From contig CATZMZ010000004.1 in assembly GCA_958421945.1 (NCBI GenBank), positions 1-64,000 on the forward strand: a DNA stretch of 64,000 nt. The letters run 5' to 3'. Under the pieces are notes generated by a model. The model saw nothing but the letters and a program-made list of their open reading frames with translations, was not told the origin of the DNA and did no database searches. This DNA is from an uncultured Eubacteriales bacterium (GTDB lineage Bacteria > Bacillota > Clostridia > Christensenellales > Borkfalkiaceae). Positions 16,690 to 25,543 of this stretch are shown one piece after another; the first letter of the stretch is position 1, and each line of letters opens with the position of its first letter. The position numbers and the translations under genes are program-made.

Positions 16690-17742
16690 ATGTCTACGGT
16701 AATATTGACGGGCGGCGGCACTGCGGGGCATTGCACGCCTAATCTTGCGCTTATACCCTATCTTAAAAACGATTTCGAAAAAATTTATTATATCGGAAGC
16801 GAAAACGGAATAGAGAAAAGCATAGTAGAAAACGCTAAGATTCCCTATTACGGGGTATCATCGGCAAAGCTTAAAAGAAGCTTTTCCTGCAAAAATTTCG
16901 CTATACCCTTTAAGGTGATTAAGGGCGTAAAGCAAGCGGGCAAAATCCTCGACGAACTTAAACCGGACGTGGTCTTTTCAAAGGGCGGTTACGTTGCTTT
17001 GCCTGTCGTTATCGCGGCGAAAAATCGAAAAATCCCCGTGATAGCGCATGAAAGCGATTATTCGCTCGGTCTTGCGAACAAAATTTCCGCGCGGTACTGC
17101 AAAAAAATTTTGACGTCATTCCCCGAAACAGCAAAAACCGTAAAACGCGGCGAATACTGCGGCTCGCCCGTAAGAGATTCGCTTTTCGGTGCGACGCGTA
17201 AGGACGGTCTTTCGGCGTTCGGGTTTACGGGTGAAAAACCCGTTTTGCTTATTACCGGCGGAAGCCTGGGGGCAAAGGCTTTGAACGCCGCGGTATCCTC
17301 CGCCCTGCCGGAGCTTCTGCCGCGGTTCGACGTTCTGCATATTTGCGGAAAAGGCAATCTGCCCGAAGCCGCCGCCCGCAAAGGCTATCGCGCGGTGGAA
17401 TTCGTAAACGAAATGGAAAAGGCGTTTGCCTGCGCGGACGTTTGCATTACCCGAGCGGGTGCAAATTCGCTTTTCGAGCTTGCGTGCCTTAAAATCCCGT
17501 GCGTGCTTATCCCCCTGCCAAAGGGCGCGTCACGCGGTGACCAGCTCCTTAACGCCGAGTACTTCCAAAAACTCGGGCTTGCGTACGTGTTGTATCAGGA
17601 CGCGCTTACCGCGGAGTCGCTTGTTTTCGCGGTGGAAGCCGTTTACGCAAATCGCTATAACTTTAAACGCAATTTCGAAAAGCACCCGATAAACAGCGCA
17701 AGCAGGGCTATATCGCGCGTTATCGCAGATTACAAGCGGTAA
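16690..17742 (+). CDS. murG: MurG, UDP-GlcNAc:MurNAc-pentapeptide transferase
   Basis: Transfers GlcNAc from UDP-GlcNAc to lipid I to form lipid II on the inner membrane face. 350 residues, GT-B fold: N-terminal GGGTAGHCTPNLAL, SKGGYVALPVVIAA and HESDYSLGLANK; C-terminal TGGSLGAKALN, CITRAGANSLFELACLKIPCVLIPLP. The gene is alone, away from any dcw cluster, so a second copy may exist elsewhere in the genome. No clear SD precedes the ATG. Confidence 0.93.
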   Translation: MSTVILTGGGTAGHCTPNLALIPYLKNDFEKIYYIGSENGIEKSIVENAKIPYYGVSSAKLKRSFSCKNFAIPFKVIKGVKQAGKILDELKPDVVFSKGGYVALPVVIAAKNRKIPVIAHESDYSLGLANKISARYCKKILTSFPETAKTVKRGEYCGSPVRDSLFGATRKDGLSAFGFTGEKPVLLITGGSLGAKALNAAVSSALPELLPRFDVLHICGKGNLPEAAARKGYRAVEFVNEMEKAFACADVCITRAGANSLFELACLKIPCVLIPLPKGASRGDQLLNAEYFQKLGLAYVLYQDALTAESLVFAVEAVYANRYNFKRNFEKHPINSASRAISRVIADYKR

Positions 17743-17974
17743 AAATCAACGCATAAGCTCTTCCGCGGAATTCGGGGTCGGGCACTATTTCCGCGCTCCT
17801 TCGTTCGGCGCGCGCGATTTTTTCTGCCACCGTCCGTTCCCGACTGAAAGTCGGCGCGCTTATTATTTCCGCGTTTCTTGCCCGTTTTTCGTCCGCTTTC
17901 GTTCTTAAAACTGTCATGCGGCTTCTCTCCGCACTTTTTACGTTAAAAATTTTAATCAATATTTTTTCTAACAT
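17720..17974 (-). CDS. Small basic hypothetical protein (doubtful)
   Basis: An 84-residue Arg/Glu-rich frame with GAGG about 9 nt before its ATG, overlapping the 3' end of murG by 23 bp on the other strand. Two weakly similar halves can be seen (RNAEIISAPTF and RSAEIVPDPEF), possibly an internal duplication. I recognise no family. Its GC-rich base make-up resembles non-coding frames here, so it may be spurious. Confidence 0.25.
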   Translation of the reverse strand: MLEKILIKIFNVKSAERSRMTVLRTKADEKRARNAEIISAPTFSRERTVAEKIARAERRSAEIVPDPEFRGRAYALIFTACNLR

Positions 17975-18063
17975 TTCGCACCGCCTCGGTTTTATTTACA
18001 ACTATATTTTATCAATCTTTTATGCCAACTGTTTGTCATATTAAAAATATTTTTTCAATTTAA

Positions 18064-18093
18064 TTGACTTTTTAACGGCTTATACATTACAAT
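18064..18093 (+). promoter_or_regulatory. Promoter of the WYL regulator
   Basis: TTGACT (18064-18069), 18-bp spacer, TACAAT (18088-18093), 24 nt before the ATG, with GGAG between. Confidence 0.75.
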
Positions 18094-18117
18094 ATGGTAA
18101 ACGGAGATTGAATATTT

Positions 18118-19044
18118 ATGAAAAACGAGATTACAATTGCAATTTTATTTGATTTATTGTCGAAAAAAACGGTTAAAGCGAGTTACCTTGCTAAAAAATA
18201 CGAGATCAGCGTGAGAACCGTCCACCGTTACGTCGCTACGCTCGAGGGGGCGGGCGTGCCGATTTATTCCACAAGAGGACGGGACGGAGGTTTTTCTATC
18301 GTGGATACGTACCGTTTCCCCGCGACCTTTATGACGGTGAACGAATACGAAAAAACCATCGACGCTTTGACCGCCGTCGCGGGGAGCTTTCCCGATAAGG
18401 ACTTGTCTTCCGCGATAAATAAGCTTAAAAGTTCGGTTAAAAACGAATATTCGGGCTTCGACGTGAAAGCTGGCAACCTTATTATCGACGCAGGACCTTG
18501 GGGGGACGCGGTCGGCTATAAATCCAAGCTTAAACTGATACAAAAAAGCATAGAAGAACGGAAAAAACTTTCCGTCCGTTACCACGACCGGAACGGGAAC
18601 GTTTCCGAAAGGGTGATTCGTCCGCACGTCATCGTATTCAAGCAGGGGTTGTGGTACGTTTTCGCTTATTGCGAGCTGCGAAAGGATTTCAGATTTTTCA
18701 AAACGGGAAGAATTGAGTCCGCGACGCTGCTTAACGACGTTTTTATCAGGCAGGACTTGTCGAAAATGGATTTGCCGCTCGATTTCTGGCACAATTCGGT
18801 TAAGGCGGAGCGCGTCGAAATGCTCGTCGAGCCGTCCGTTCTTTCCGACGTGGAAGAATGGCTCGGCATAGAAAACGTCGAGAAAACGGGCGATAAATTT
18901 TACGCGCGCGCGGCGCTCCCCTTCGACGACGGTCTTGTTACCAAAATTATGAGCTTCGGCGGCGGGATAAAGGTTTTAAGTCCCAAGGAATTAAAGGTTA
19001 AAATAATAGAAAAAACGAAGGAACTTTTGAAAATTTACGGTTAA
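18118..19044 (+). CDS. HTH/WYL-domain transcriptional regulator (YafY-like)
   Basis: A 308-residue regulator: N-terminal HTH_11-type helix-turn-helix (residues about 5-55, with LAKKYEISVRTVHRYVATLE), a wing (STRGRDGGFSIVD), then a WYL domain (about 145-220, including RPHVIVFKQGLWYVFAYC) and a C-terminal extension. WYL domains bind ligands, often nucleic acid-related. It is monocistronic with its own promoter and terminator; the target genes are unknown. Confidence 0.88.
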   Translation: MKNEITIAILFDLLSKKTVKASYLAKKYEISVRTVHRYVATLEGAGVPIYSTRGRDGGFSIVDTYRFPATFMTVNEYEKTIDALTAVAGSFPDKDLSSAINKLKSSVKNEYSGFDVKAGNLIIDAGPWGDAVGYKSKLKLIQKSIEERKKLSVRYHDRNGNVSERVIRPHVIVFKQGLWYVFAYCELRKDFRFFKTGRIESATLLNDVFIRQDLSKMDLPLDFWHNSVKAERVEMLVEPSVLSDVEEWLGIENVEKTGDKFYARAALPFDDGLVTKIMSFGGGIKVLSPKELKVKIIEKTKELLKIYG

Positions 19045-19060
19045 ACGCGGATAAATACAT

Positions 19061-19105
19061 ACCGCCCCGCAAAAACGGAAATTTCCGTTTTGCGGGGCGG
19101 TTTAA
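19061..19105 (+). terminator. Terminator between the WYL regulator and the SSB-like gene
   Basis: Long stem from ACCGCCCCGC...CGGAAA to TTTCCG...GCGGGGCGGT followed by TTAAGTTT on the plus strand; it may also stop the convergent gene. Confidence 0.75.
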
Positions 19106-19110
19106 GTTTG

Positions 19111-19833
19111 TCAAATATTATTCATCAGCCTGTTTTCGCCGTAAGCGTTAAGATTATCGACGAGCGGAACGCCACCGGTAAAGCCGAATTCCGCGTCTAT
19201 ATCGAAGCTGTCCACGTTTTCGTAAGCGGCAAGCTTGGAAACCGAAACTTCGTAAGCGGTAAGCGTTCTTACGTCTTCTTCGGAAATTTTCTTTTGGTAT
19301 TCGCGGCTTTGAATTCTGCCTGCGATTGCGATTTTTTCGCCCACGGCAAGGTTTTTGGCAAACCGCGCGTTCCTGCCCCAGGCTATGCACGGAATATAAT
19401 CGGATTTATTATAACTCCTGTTCACCGCGAGCAAAATGTCGGCGATTTCCCTGTTAAACGGCGTGGTTCTGTAAACGGGCGGCTTGCACACGTAACCCGA
19501 TAAAACTATCGTGTTCGGGTTTTTAACGGGCGTAAAATCGAGTAATTCCCTAACGAATACCGTCAGCATAAGCTTGCTTTTTCCGTCCACGAGCTTGTTA
19601 TAGCTGCGGAACTGCCCCAACGCGTTCAGCGTGCTGCCGAGCTTTAACGCTTTGTCCGCAATAAGCCGTTCGGAAACCGTTACGGGCAGAACGTCGCCCT
19701 GCCCCGACAGCCTTTTTACCAGCACGCTCATCTCGTAAAACCCTTCGCCGTAAACCTCGTGCGAAAATTCCGCCTGCGATACGATTTCGCCGCTGATAAA
19801 CACCTTGTTGTTACTTTCTGCCTGATTGTTCAT
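19111..19833 (-). CDS. Single-stranded DNA-binding protein-like, two tandem OB folds
   Basis: A 240-residue protein with two OB-fold units. The first (about 10-105) is divergent (KVFISGEIVSQAEFSHEVYGEGFYEMSVLV). The second (about 108-200) is typical SSB (IVLSGYVCKPPVYRTTPFNR, IPCIAWGRNARF, GEKIAIAGRIQSREY). It lacks the acidic C-terminal tip (DDIPF-like) of replicative SSB, so it is likely an accessory ssDNA-binding protein. The start at 19833 follows GGAGGAAATATAT; an upstream TTG overlaps that SD. It is 23 bp downstream of the deacetylase gene and probably in its operon. Confidence 0.75.
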   Translation of the reverse strand: MNNQAESNNKVFISGEIVSQAEFSHEVYGEGFYEMSVLVKRLSGQGDVLPVTVSERLIADKALKLGSTLNALGQFRSYNKLVDGKSKLMLTVFVRELLDFTPVKNPNTIVLSGYVCKPPVYRTTPFNREIADILLAVNRSYNKSDYIPCIAWGRNARFAKNLAVGEKIAIAGRIQSREYQKKISEEDVRTLTAYEVSVSKLAAYENVDSFDIDAEFGFTGGVPLVDNLNAYGENRLMNNI

Positions 19834-19856
19834 ATATATTTCCTCCAAAGAATTTC

Positions 19857-20624
19857 CTATGAATTTTGTACCTGCGCGCCGTCGGGCGACATTCGGTAAT
19901 TTTCCCTGTAAATAAGCTCGCCTATCGGGACGAACTCATACCCGCGCGATTTAGCTCCCCTGATTATTTGCGGCAAAGCCTCCGCCGTGTGCAGTCCCTG
20001 ATTGTGGCATAAAATTATGCTTCCGTTTTCAATCCTGCTTAAAACTCGTTCGGTAATCGCCGTCGCGGAAAGGTCTTTCCAGTCAAGACTATCCACAGAC
20101 CATTGAATAACGTAAAGCCCCTTTTCTTCGGCGGTCCGGATAAGCAAATCGTCGTAATCGCCGTAGGGCGGACGAAACAGCTCTACACGTCTGCCCGTAA
20201 CTTTTTCGATAGCCGCGGTCGAAGTGGCAAGCTCCTTTTCGATAGCCGCCTTGTCGAGCTTACTCATATACGGATGCGTCGCGGAATGAGTGCCTATTTC
20301 GTGTCCTTCGTCCGCGATTTTTTTAAGGTATTCGGGATACTTGTTCGACCAGAATTCCACCGCGAAAAAGGTGCATTTTATTTTTTCCGTTCTCATCGTC
20401 GCAAGAAGCTTGTCGGTATAATCGACGCCCCAGGCGCAATCGAATGAAATAGCGATTTTCTTTTCCGCCGTTTTAACCGAATAAATAGGCAGCTTTCTTA
20501 AATTGCCGCCGTAAAATACGGCGTACGCGCCCGTTGCGGAAAGCGAAACAAACGCCACAATTCCGACGAGAATCACTATCACAAATGCAAACAGCTTTTT
20601 CTTAACTACACAAGCAAAATACAT
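19857..20624 (-). CDS. Polysaccharide deacetylase, PdaB-like
   Basis: A 255-residue membrane-anchored NodB-type deacetylase. An N-terminal TM (about 10-30) is followed by the catalytic domain: KIAISFDCAWG (metal Asp), GHEIGTHSATHP (metal His pair) and ELFRPPYGDYD. PdaB relatives act on peptidoglycan or chitin-like polymers and are linked to spore cortex formation in bacilli. The ATG at 20622-20624 behind AAGGG is preferred over a start 26 codons upstream. It is followed closely by the SSB-like gene. Confidence 0.85.
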   Translation of the reverse strand: MYFACVVKKKLFAFVIVILVGIVAFVSLSATGAYAVFYGGNLRKLPIYSVKTAEKKIAISFDCAWGVDYTDKLLATMRTEKIKCTFFAVEFWSNKYPEYLKKIADEGHEIGTHSATHPYMSKLDKAAIEKELATSTAAIEKVTGRRVELFRPPYGDYDDLLIRTAEEKGLYVIQWSVDSLDWKDLSATAITERVLSRIENGSIILCHNQGLHTAEALPQIIRGAKSRGYEFVPIGELIYRENYRMSPDGAQVQNS

Positions 20625-20812
20625 TTTAATCCCTTGAACACCGAATTTATAAGCGTATATTAAGGCGTTTTGTCCGATTTTGACGAAAACGTCTTTCCGC
20701 ACGCTGCCGAAACCGACACCCGCATTCGGACGGGCTTTGCTTTGCCGCGCGAAACGTTACGCTTACGGTAATAAAATATTATTCGCGAAAGCCCGAATTT
20801 ATACCGCGCAAT

Positions 20813-20853
20813 AAAAAAATCGCCCGCCGCAAAACTTTCATTTTGCGGCGGGC
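20813..20853 (-). terminator. Terminator of the SGNH hydrolase gene
   Basis: 13-bp stem GCCCGCCGCAAAA/TTTTGCGGCGGGC followed on the minus strand by GATTTTTTT. Confidence 0.9.
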
Positions 20854-20883
20854 TTGCCGATGTATTCGATTCGTTTTGTAAGG

Positions 20884-21603
20884 TTAATTATCAAGCATAA
20901 TCTCTAAAAGCTTAATCGCGGTGTAATAATGCAGCTGCGGTACGGGGTGGTTAAGCTTGTTTGCCAAAAGCTCGGTCACGTCCACGCCGTTTTCGTTCAT
21001 TTGCTTCCAAAATTTATGCACGTCGCACACCTTTGCGCCGCACTTTTCCGCCGTAACTTTTAACGCGCCGACGTATTCGTCCAGCACGCCCTGTTTCGTC
21101 ATAAAATCCGCGGCAATCTTTTTTAATCTGTCGTCCGACAGATGACAGCTTACCTCGGTGTTAAGCATATTCGGCGTGAGAACGATTACCTCCGCGCCGA
21201 GAGCCTTGCTTTTCGCAATAAGTTTTGCAATATTATCCGTATAATTATTAAGTTTCTCTCTGCCGCCCATGCAATCGTTAAGCGCAAAACCAAGCACTAC
21301 CAAATCGGGCGAATACGTCGCGACGTCCCTGTCAAACCTTTTAAGCCCGCCGTCCGTTCCGTCGCCGCTTAAACCGGAATTGACGATATTGACCTGCGCG
21401 CACGGGTAAAGCTGCGCAAGCATCTCGCCAAGTTTCGTCGAATAAGCCGCGCTTCTGTCAAAACGCGTGCATAGCATGCCATCGTTATCGTAATAACACT
21501 CAAAACAACCCTGCGTAACGCTGTCCCCTAAAAACACGAGGTTTAGCGGCTTTTCGCCGTAGATGTCTTTATTCTTCTTGTTTAACTTTTCTGCGATTTT
21601 CAT
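20884..21603 (-). CDS. SGNH/GDSL-type hydrolase
   Basis: A 239-residue esterase-like enzyme with block I VFLGDSVTQG (catalytic Ser), a Gly in NSGLSGDGTDGG, Asn in LGFALNDC and a C-terminal His in NHPVPQLHYY. No signal peptide, so it is probably cytoplasmic. Members deacylate sugars, lipids or glycans; the substrate is unknown. Its promoter faces divergently from the DUF308 gene. Confidence 0.85.
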   Translation of the reverse strand: MKIAEKLNKKNKDIYGEKPLNLVFLGDSVTQGCFECYYDNDGMLCTRFDRSAAYSTKLGEMLAQLYPCAQVNIVNSGLSGDGTDGGLKRFDRDVATYSPDLVVLGFALNDCMGGREKLNNYTDNIAKLIAKSKALGAEVIVLTPNMLNTEVSCHLSDDRLKKIAADFMTKQGVLDEYVGALKVTAEKCGAKVCDVHKFWKQMNENGVDVTELLANKLNHPVPQLHYYTAIKLLEIMLDN

Positions 21604-21628
21604 AGCTTTTCTCCTTAATATCGTTAAA

Positions 21629-21657
21629 ATTTTATCACCTTATAATATTTTTTGCAA
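21629..21657 (-). promoter_or_regulatory. Promoter of the SGNH hydrolase gene
   Basis: Minus-strand TTGCAA (21652-21657), 17-bp spacer, TAAAAT (21629-21634). Confidence 0.7.
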
Positions 21658-21675
21658 GCTTTTTGTCATAATCGC

Positions 21676-21704
21676 TTGACAATATTTTTTCGGGGTATTA
21701 AAAT
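21676..21704 (+). promoter_or_regulatory. Promoter of the DUF308 gene
   Basis: TTGACA (21676-21681), 17-bp spacer, TAAAAT (21699-21704). Confidence 0.8.
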
Positions 21705-21755
21705 TTTTTTATATAGGGCTGTTATTGAAAAAAGATATACAACGGAGCGTTTATT

Positions 21756-22220
21756 ATGAGCGAAAAAAAAGAAATTAACAATCGCCTGCTCGTAGGGCTT
21801 TCTTATCTAACCGTCGGAGTTTTGTTTTGTATTTTCAGGGGCAGCGTGCTTAACTGGATTATGACCGTCATCGGTGCGATTTTTATCGTAAAAGCGGTTT
21901 TCGCGTTGAGCCTTCAAGACTGGATTTCCGCAGCCGTTTACGGGGTTATCGGCGTTCTGCTTATCGTCGGCGGCTGGCTGTTTTTGCAGGTGGTAATGGT
22001 GCTTTTGGGAATTATGCTTACTATCGTCGGCGTGGCTATCCTGCTTTCAGCGATACACGAACGGAGCTTTAAGGAAGCTATCGTTCCCGTTATTACGCTT
22101 ATCGTCGGCATTATGCTTATCGTAAGCTGCTGGTTCGTGGCGGACTGGTTTTTCGTCGTGTGCGGCGTCGCGCTCGTTATCGACGGCGTTATGACGCTCT
22201 TCGGCGAACAAAAATACTAA
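21756..22220 (+). CDS. DUF308/HdeD-like membrane protein
   Basis: A 154-residue protein that is almost entirely hydrophobic, with about six membrane segments arranged as Gly-rich pairs (VIGVLLIVGGWLFL, IVGIMLIVSCWFVAD), the pattern of the DUF308/HdeD family. HdeD is linked to acid resistance in enterobacteria, but the molecular function here is unknown. It is monocistronic. Confidence 0.75.
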   Translation: MSEKKEINNRLLVGLSYLTVGVLFCIFRGSVLNWIMTVIGAIFIVKAVFALSLQDWISAAVYGVIGVLLIVGGWLFLQVVMVLLGIMLTIVGVAILLSAIHERSFKEAIVPVITLIVGIMLIVSCWFVADWFFVVCGVALVIDGVMTLFGEQKY

Positions 22221-22300
22221 TAATCGCCTATAAAAGCACTCATTTATTAAAACTTTTAACCTTTTTCGTTTTTATATTATATATCTTTATCATAATTTTT

Positions 22301-22335
22301 AAGCGGCGCGAATTATCGCGCCGCTTATGCTTTTT
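22301..22335 (+). terminator. Terminator of the DUF308 gene
   Basis: Stem AAGCGGCGCG/CGCGCCGCTT (22301-22310, 22317-22326) followed by ATGCTTTTTG. Confidence 0.8.
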
Positions 22336-22400
22336 GATTTTAAGATTTTCCGATTTTTAAGAATTTTTGATTTTAACAGTCTATGCTTTTAACGTTAAAA

Positions 22401-24005
22401 TCACATATCCTTTCTCGTGTAATCGGGAAGAATTTGCGGTGAACATTTCTCGGGAACGATGCCCGCGTCCGCAAGCTCTTTGCCGAACGCCGCAACGTGG
22501 TCGAGATTCGGCTTGCCGACGGTAACCTCTTTCGCACGTTCGGAAGCGTATTTACCTGCGTTTCTGCCGAACACGATAATATCGAGCAGCGAGTTGCCCA
22601 TAAGTCTGTTTCTCCCGTGAATTCCCCCAACTGCCTCGCCCGCAACAAACAGGTTTTTAACGCCCGATTCGCCGTTCGCGGAAATGTCGATTCCGCCGTT
22701 CTGATAGTGTAACGTCGGGTAAACGAGAATAGGCTCTTTTCTGATGTCGATGCCGTATTTCCCAAACATACGCATCATCGCGGGGATACGTTTTTCAATC
22801 GTGCCTTCGCCGCCGATTAACTCTATCATCGGGGTATCGAGCCATACGCCCTTACCGTCCGTAGTCTTAATTCCTTTATCGCGCTTGTTGCATTCTCTGA
22901 TTATCGAGGAAGCGGTAACGTCACGCGTTTCGAGCGAATAAACGAACGCTTCGCCGTCGCGGTTGACGAGCTGCGCGCCGAGCGATCTGACCTTTTCGGT
23001 AACGAGTGCGCCGAAAATCTGAGTAGGTTCTGCCGCGCCCGTCGGGTGATACTGTAAGGTGTCCGCGTAAAGAAGCTTCGCGCCCGCACGATATGCGAGA
23101 ACAAGCCCGTCGGCAGTCGCGCCGTAATGGTTACTCGTGGGGAAGCCCTGATAATGCAGTCTGCCCGCGCCGCCCGTTGCGATTATAACCGTTTTGGCTT
23201 TGGCAACCAGAATTTCCTTGGTTTCCATATTCATAAGCACCGCGCCGCAAGCCTGACCTTTGTCGTCTTTAATAATCTCGATAGCGGCGGTAAAATCCAC
23301 CACGGGAATTTTTCTGTTAAGCACTTCGTCGCGTAACGTCCTCATGATTTCCGCGCCGGAATAGTCTTTACAAGCGTGCATTCTCTTTCTCGACGTGCCG
23401 CCGCCGTGGGTGGTAATCATATTGCCCTTTTCGTCCTTATCGAACATAACGCCCAAATCCGAAAGCCACTTAATAGCGTCGGGCGCTTCGTTGACGAGTT
23501 TATATAACAGCTCGTGCTTTGCGGCAAAATGTCCGCCGCCGAATGCGTCGAGATAATGAATTGCGGGGTTGTCGTTTTCCTTGTCGGCTGCCTGAATACC
23601 GCCTTCCGCCATCATCGTGTTGGCGTCGCCGATACGAAGCTTCGTAACCATCATAACGTTTGCGCCCGCCGCGTGAGCGGTAACAGCCGCGGAAGAGCCT
23701 GCCCCGCCACCGCCGATAACCAACACGTCCACGTCGTAATCGGGGTGTTCGAGATCGATTTTAAGCCCCTCTACGCGCGATTTACCCTGTAAAAGCGAAG
23801 CCAGCTCGTGCAATACCTTATCGCCCTTATTCGGTCCGACCTTTAACGTTTCGTAAGCGGATTCGATATAATCGGGGTGATTTTCTTTTAACACCGCGTC
23901 TTTTTCTTCCGCGGTCATACGGGGAAAGAGGTTTTTAAGTCTGTCTTGCCTGCTTTCCTCAACTTTTTTCATCGAAACAATTTGTTCTTCGGTGTAATGA
24001 TACAT
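22401..24005 (-). CDS. frdA: Fumarate reductase-type flavoprotein subunit (Hdr/Flx-linked)
   Basis: A 534-residue FAD protein, last gene of the rex-fumC-hdr-flx-frd cluster. An unusual ~90-residue charged N-terminal extension precedes the dinucleotide fold (DVDVLVIGGGGAGSSAA). Fumarate-site residues are present: QYHPTG, the LETRDVTAS arginine, and GGIHGRNRLMGNSLLDIIVFGR. The position of the covalent-FAD His of membrane Frd/Sdh (SHTxxAEGG) holds Asn (ANTMMAEGG), so FAD should be non-covalent. The C-terminal helical domain of membrane FrdA is largely missing. Likely role: fumarate to succinate in the cytosol with electrons via the adjacent FeS subunit. It could instead be a related enoate reductase or aspartate oxidase-like enzyme. 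Confidence 0.8.
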   Translation of the reverse strand: MYHYTEEQIVSMKKVEESRQDRLKNLFPRMTAEEKDAVLKENHPDYIESAYETLKVGPNKGDKVLHELASLLQGKSRVEGLKIDLEHPDYDVDVLVIGGGGAGSSAAVTAHAAGANVMMVTKLRIGDANTMMAEGGIQAADKENDNPAIHYLDAFGGGHFAAKHELLYKLVNEAPDAIKWLSDLGVMFDKDEKGNMITTHGGGTSRKRMHACKDYSGAEIMRTLRDEVLNRKIPVVDFTAAIEIIKDDKGQACGAVLMNMETKEILVAKAKTVIIATGGAGRLHYQGFPTSNHYGATADGLVLAYRAGAKLLYADTLQYHPTGAAEPTQIFGALVTEKVRSLGAQLVNRDGEAFVYSLETRDVTASSIIRECNKRDKGIKTTDGKGVWLDTPMIELIGGEGTIEKRIPAMMRMFGKYGIDIRKEPILVYPTLHYQNGGIDISANGESGVKNLFVAGEAVGGIHGRNRLMGNSLLDIIVFGRNAGKYASERAKEVTVGKPNLDHVAAFGKELADAGIVPEKCSPQILPDYTRKDM

Positions 24006-24023
24006 AAGTTTAATCTCCTGCGG

Positions 24024-24698
24024 TTACTTTTCTATAACGCGGTTGTTATAGAGTTCTTTAAGTTCTTCTATGGGCTTATTCATAACGCTTTCCAAAAGCT
24101 CCTTGAAATCGCCGCGGTTAATTTCCTCAACGCGCTTATTTAAATGTTCGCACGAGGGTGCAATATATTTGCCGTAAAGCCTTCTTGCAAGCTCCGCAAC
24201 CTGCGGGTGCGAAATGCCTGCGGGGCATCTTGACGAGCAAACGCCGCACATAACGCAGTCAAAGCTTTCTTCGGCGCATTTTTCGTATTCGCCGCGCTGC
24301 GCGTAAGCGATATACTGCATAACGTTAAGCCCCTGCGTGCATGACTTGGTGCAAGCGTTACAACCGATGCAGGAATAAATTTCGGGATACAGTTGCATCA
24401 TAATCTGCTCGGTAGGCTTAATTTTTTCAATATCGTAAACCTGCTTAACGAGCGGGAAGAACGGCAGCGTGGCAACGTACATTCCCTCCTCTACCTGTTG
24501 CTGACAAGCAAGACAGGTTTTCAGTTCCTGCTTGCCGTGAATACGGTAAATGGTAGCGCACGCGCCGCAGAAGCCGTTTCTGCAACCGCAGCCGCGCACG
24601 AGCTGATAGCCCGCGTATTCCATAGCCTTCATAATGGTAAGGCTTTTGGGGACGCTGTATTTTTTACCGAAAAAATAAACGTTTACAAAATTTTCCAT
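24024..24698 (-). CDS. frdB: Fumarate reductase-type iron-sulfur subunit
   Basis: A 224-residue electron carrier, partner of the flavoprotein 18 bp downstream. N-terminal [2Fe-2S] domain with Cys39-x4-Cys44-x2-Cys47 and Cys62, then two C-terminal cluster motifs: CIGCNACTKSC (from Cys109) and CVMCGVCSSRCP. There is no membrane anchor gene nearby, and no C-terminal CCG (HdrB-like) half as found in TfrB of methanogen thiol:fumarate reductase; here that part is encoded separately by hdrB. AAGGAG precedes the ATG. Confidence 0.88.
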   Translation of the reverse strand: MENFVNVYFFGKKYSVPKSLTIMKAMEYAGYQLVRGCGCRNGFCGACATIYRIHGKQELKTCLACQQQVEEGMYVATLPFFPLVKQVYDIEKIKPTEQIMMQLYPEIYSCIGCNACTKSCTQGLNVMQYIAYAQRGEYEKCAEESFDCVMCGVCSSRCPAGISHPQVAELARRLYGKYIAPSCEHLNKRVEEINRGDFKELLESVMNKPIEELKELYNNRVIEK

Positions 24699-24715
24699 AA
24701 TAATCTCCTTGTGGC

Positions 24716-25543
24716 TTAATATTCGGGGGGCAGCTCGTCCAGCTCGTCCATACGGAACACCGGTCCGTCTTTACAAACAAACTTGTCGCCCACGTTGCAT
24801 CTTCCGCATTTGCCGATTCCGCATTTCATACGGAGTTCTAATGTCGTGTATACTCTTTCTTTCTTAAAGCCCAGCTCTAAAAGTCCTTGAAGCGTGAACT
24901 TTATCATAATAGGCGGGCCGCATAACACCGCCGTCATCGTGGGGTCTAACCCTAACTCTTTCACGTATGCGGGAACGAATCCGACGTGTCCGTCCCAGCC
25001 TTCTTGCGGTCTGTCTATGGTAAGGTACACCTCGAAATCGGGTTCGTTCATCCACTCGTTCCTGATTTCCTCGATATCGACCAAATCGTCTTTGCTTCGC
25101 GAGCCGTAAACGATAACCACTTTGCCGTAATTCTTTCTGTAATGGCGAACGTAGTTTATAACGCTGCGCAGCGGCGCTAAACCGATACCGCCGGCGATAA
25201 AGAGCAGGTCTTTGCCCTTAAAATCGCCCTCCACGGGGAAGTTCTTGCCGTAAGGTCCGCGCACGGTGATTTGCTGACCGACCTCTAACGAGTGAACGAC
25301 CTCGGTAACGCAACCGCATTTTTTAATTGAAAATTCCATATATTCGGTATTCGTCGGGGAGGACGTGATTGAAAACATACACTCGCCGACGCCGGGAACG
25401 GAAACCATCGCGCATTGCCCGGGGAGGTGTTCGAAAAGCTTTTTGCCGTCCGTGCCTACCACTCTGAAAGTTTTGACGTCCGGCGTGTCTTTTCTTATAT
25501 CGGTGATAACGCCGATTTGCGGAATAAGATTTTCGTTAGTCAT
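24716..25543 (-). CDS. flxA: FlxA-like FAD/NAD(P)H-binding oxidoreductase subunit
   Basis: A 275-residue ferredoxin-NADP reductase-type protein: FAD region (RxxS-like MFSITSSPT), NAD(P) region GGIGLAPLRSVI and a C-terminal [2Fe-2S] motif CGIGKCGRCNVGDKFVC as in dihydroorotate dehydrogenase electron-transfer and sulfhydrogenase gamma subunits. It is the likely point of NADH entry. It overlaps flxB by 8 bp and lies 17 bp upstream of frdB. Confidence 0.87.
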   Translation of the reverse strand: MTNENLIPQIGVITDIRKDTPDVKTFRVVGTDGKKLFEHLPGQCAMVSVPGVGECMFSITSSPTNTEYMEFSIKKCGCVTEVVHSLEVGQQITVRGPYGKNFPVEGDFKGKDLLFIAGGIGLAPLRSVINYVRHYRKNYGKVVIVYGSRSKDDLVDIEEIRNEWMNEPDFEVYLTIDRPQEGWDGHVGFVPAYVKELGLDPTMTAVLCGPPIMIKFTLQGLLELGFKKERVYTTLELRMKCGIGKCGRCNVGDKFVCKDGPVFRMDELDELPPEY

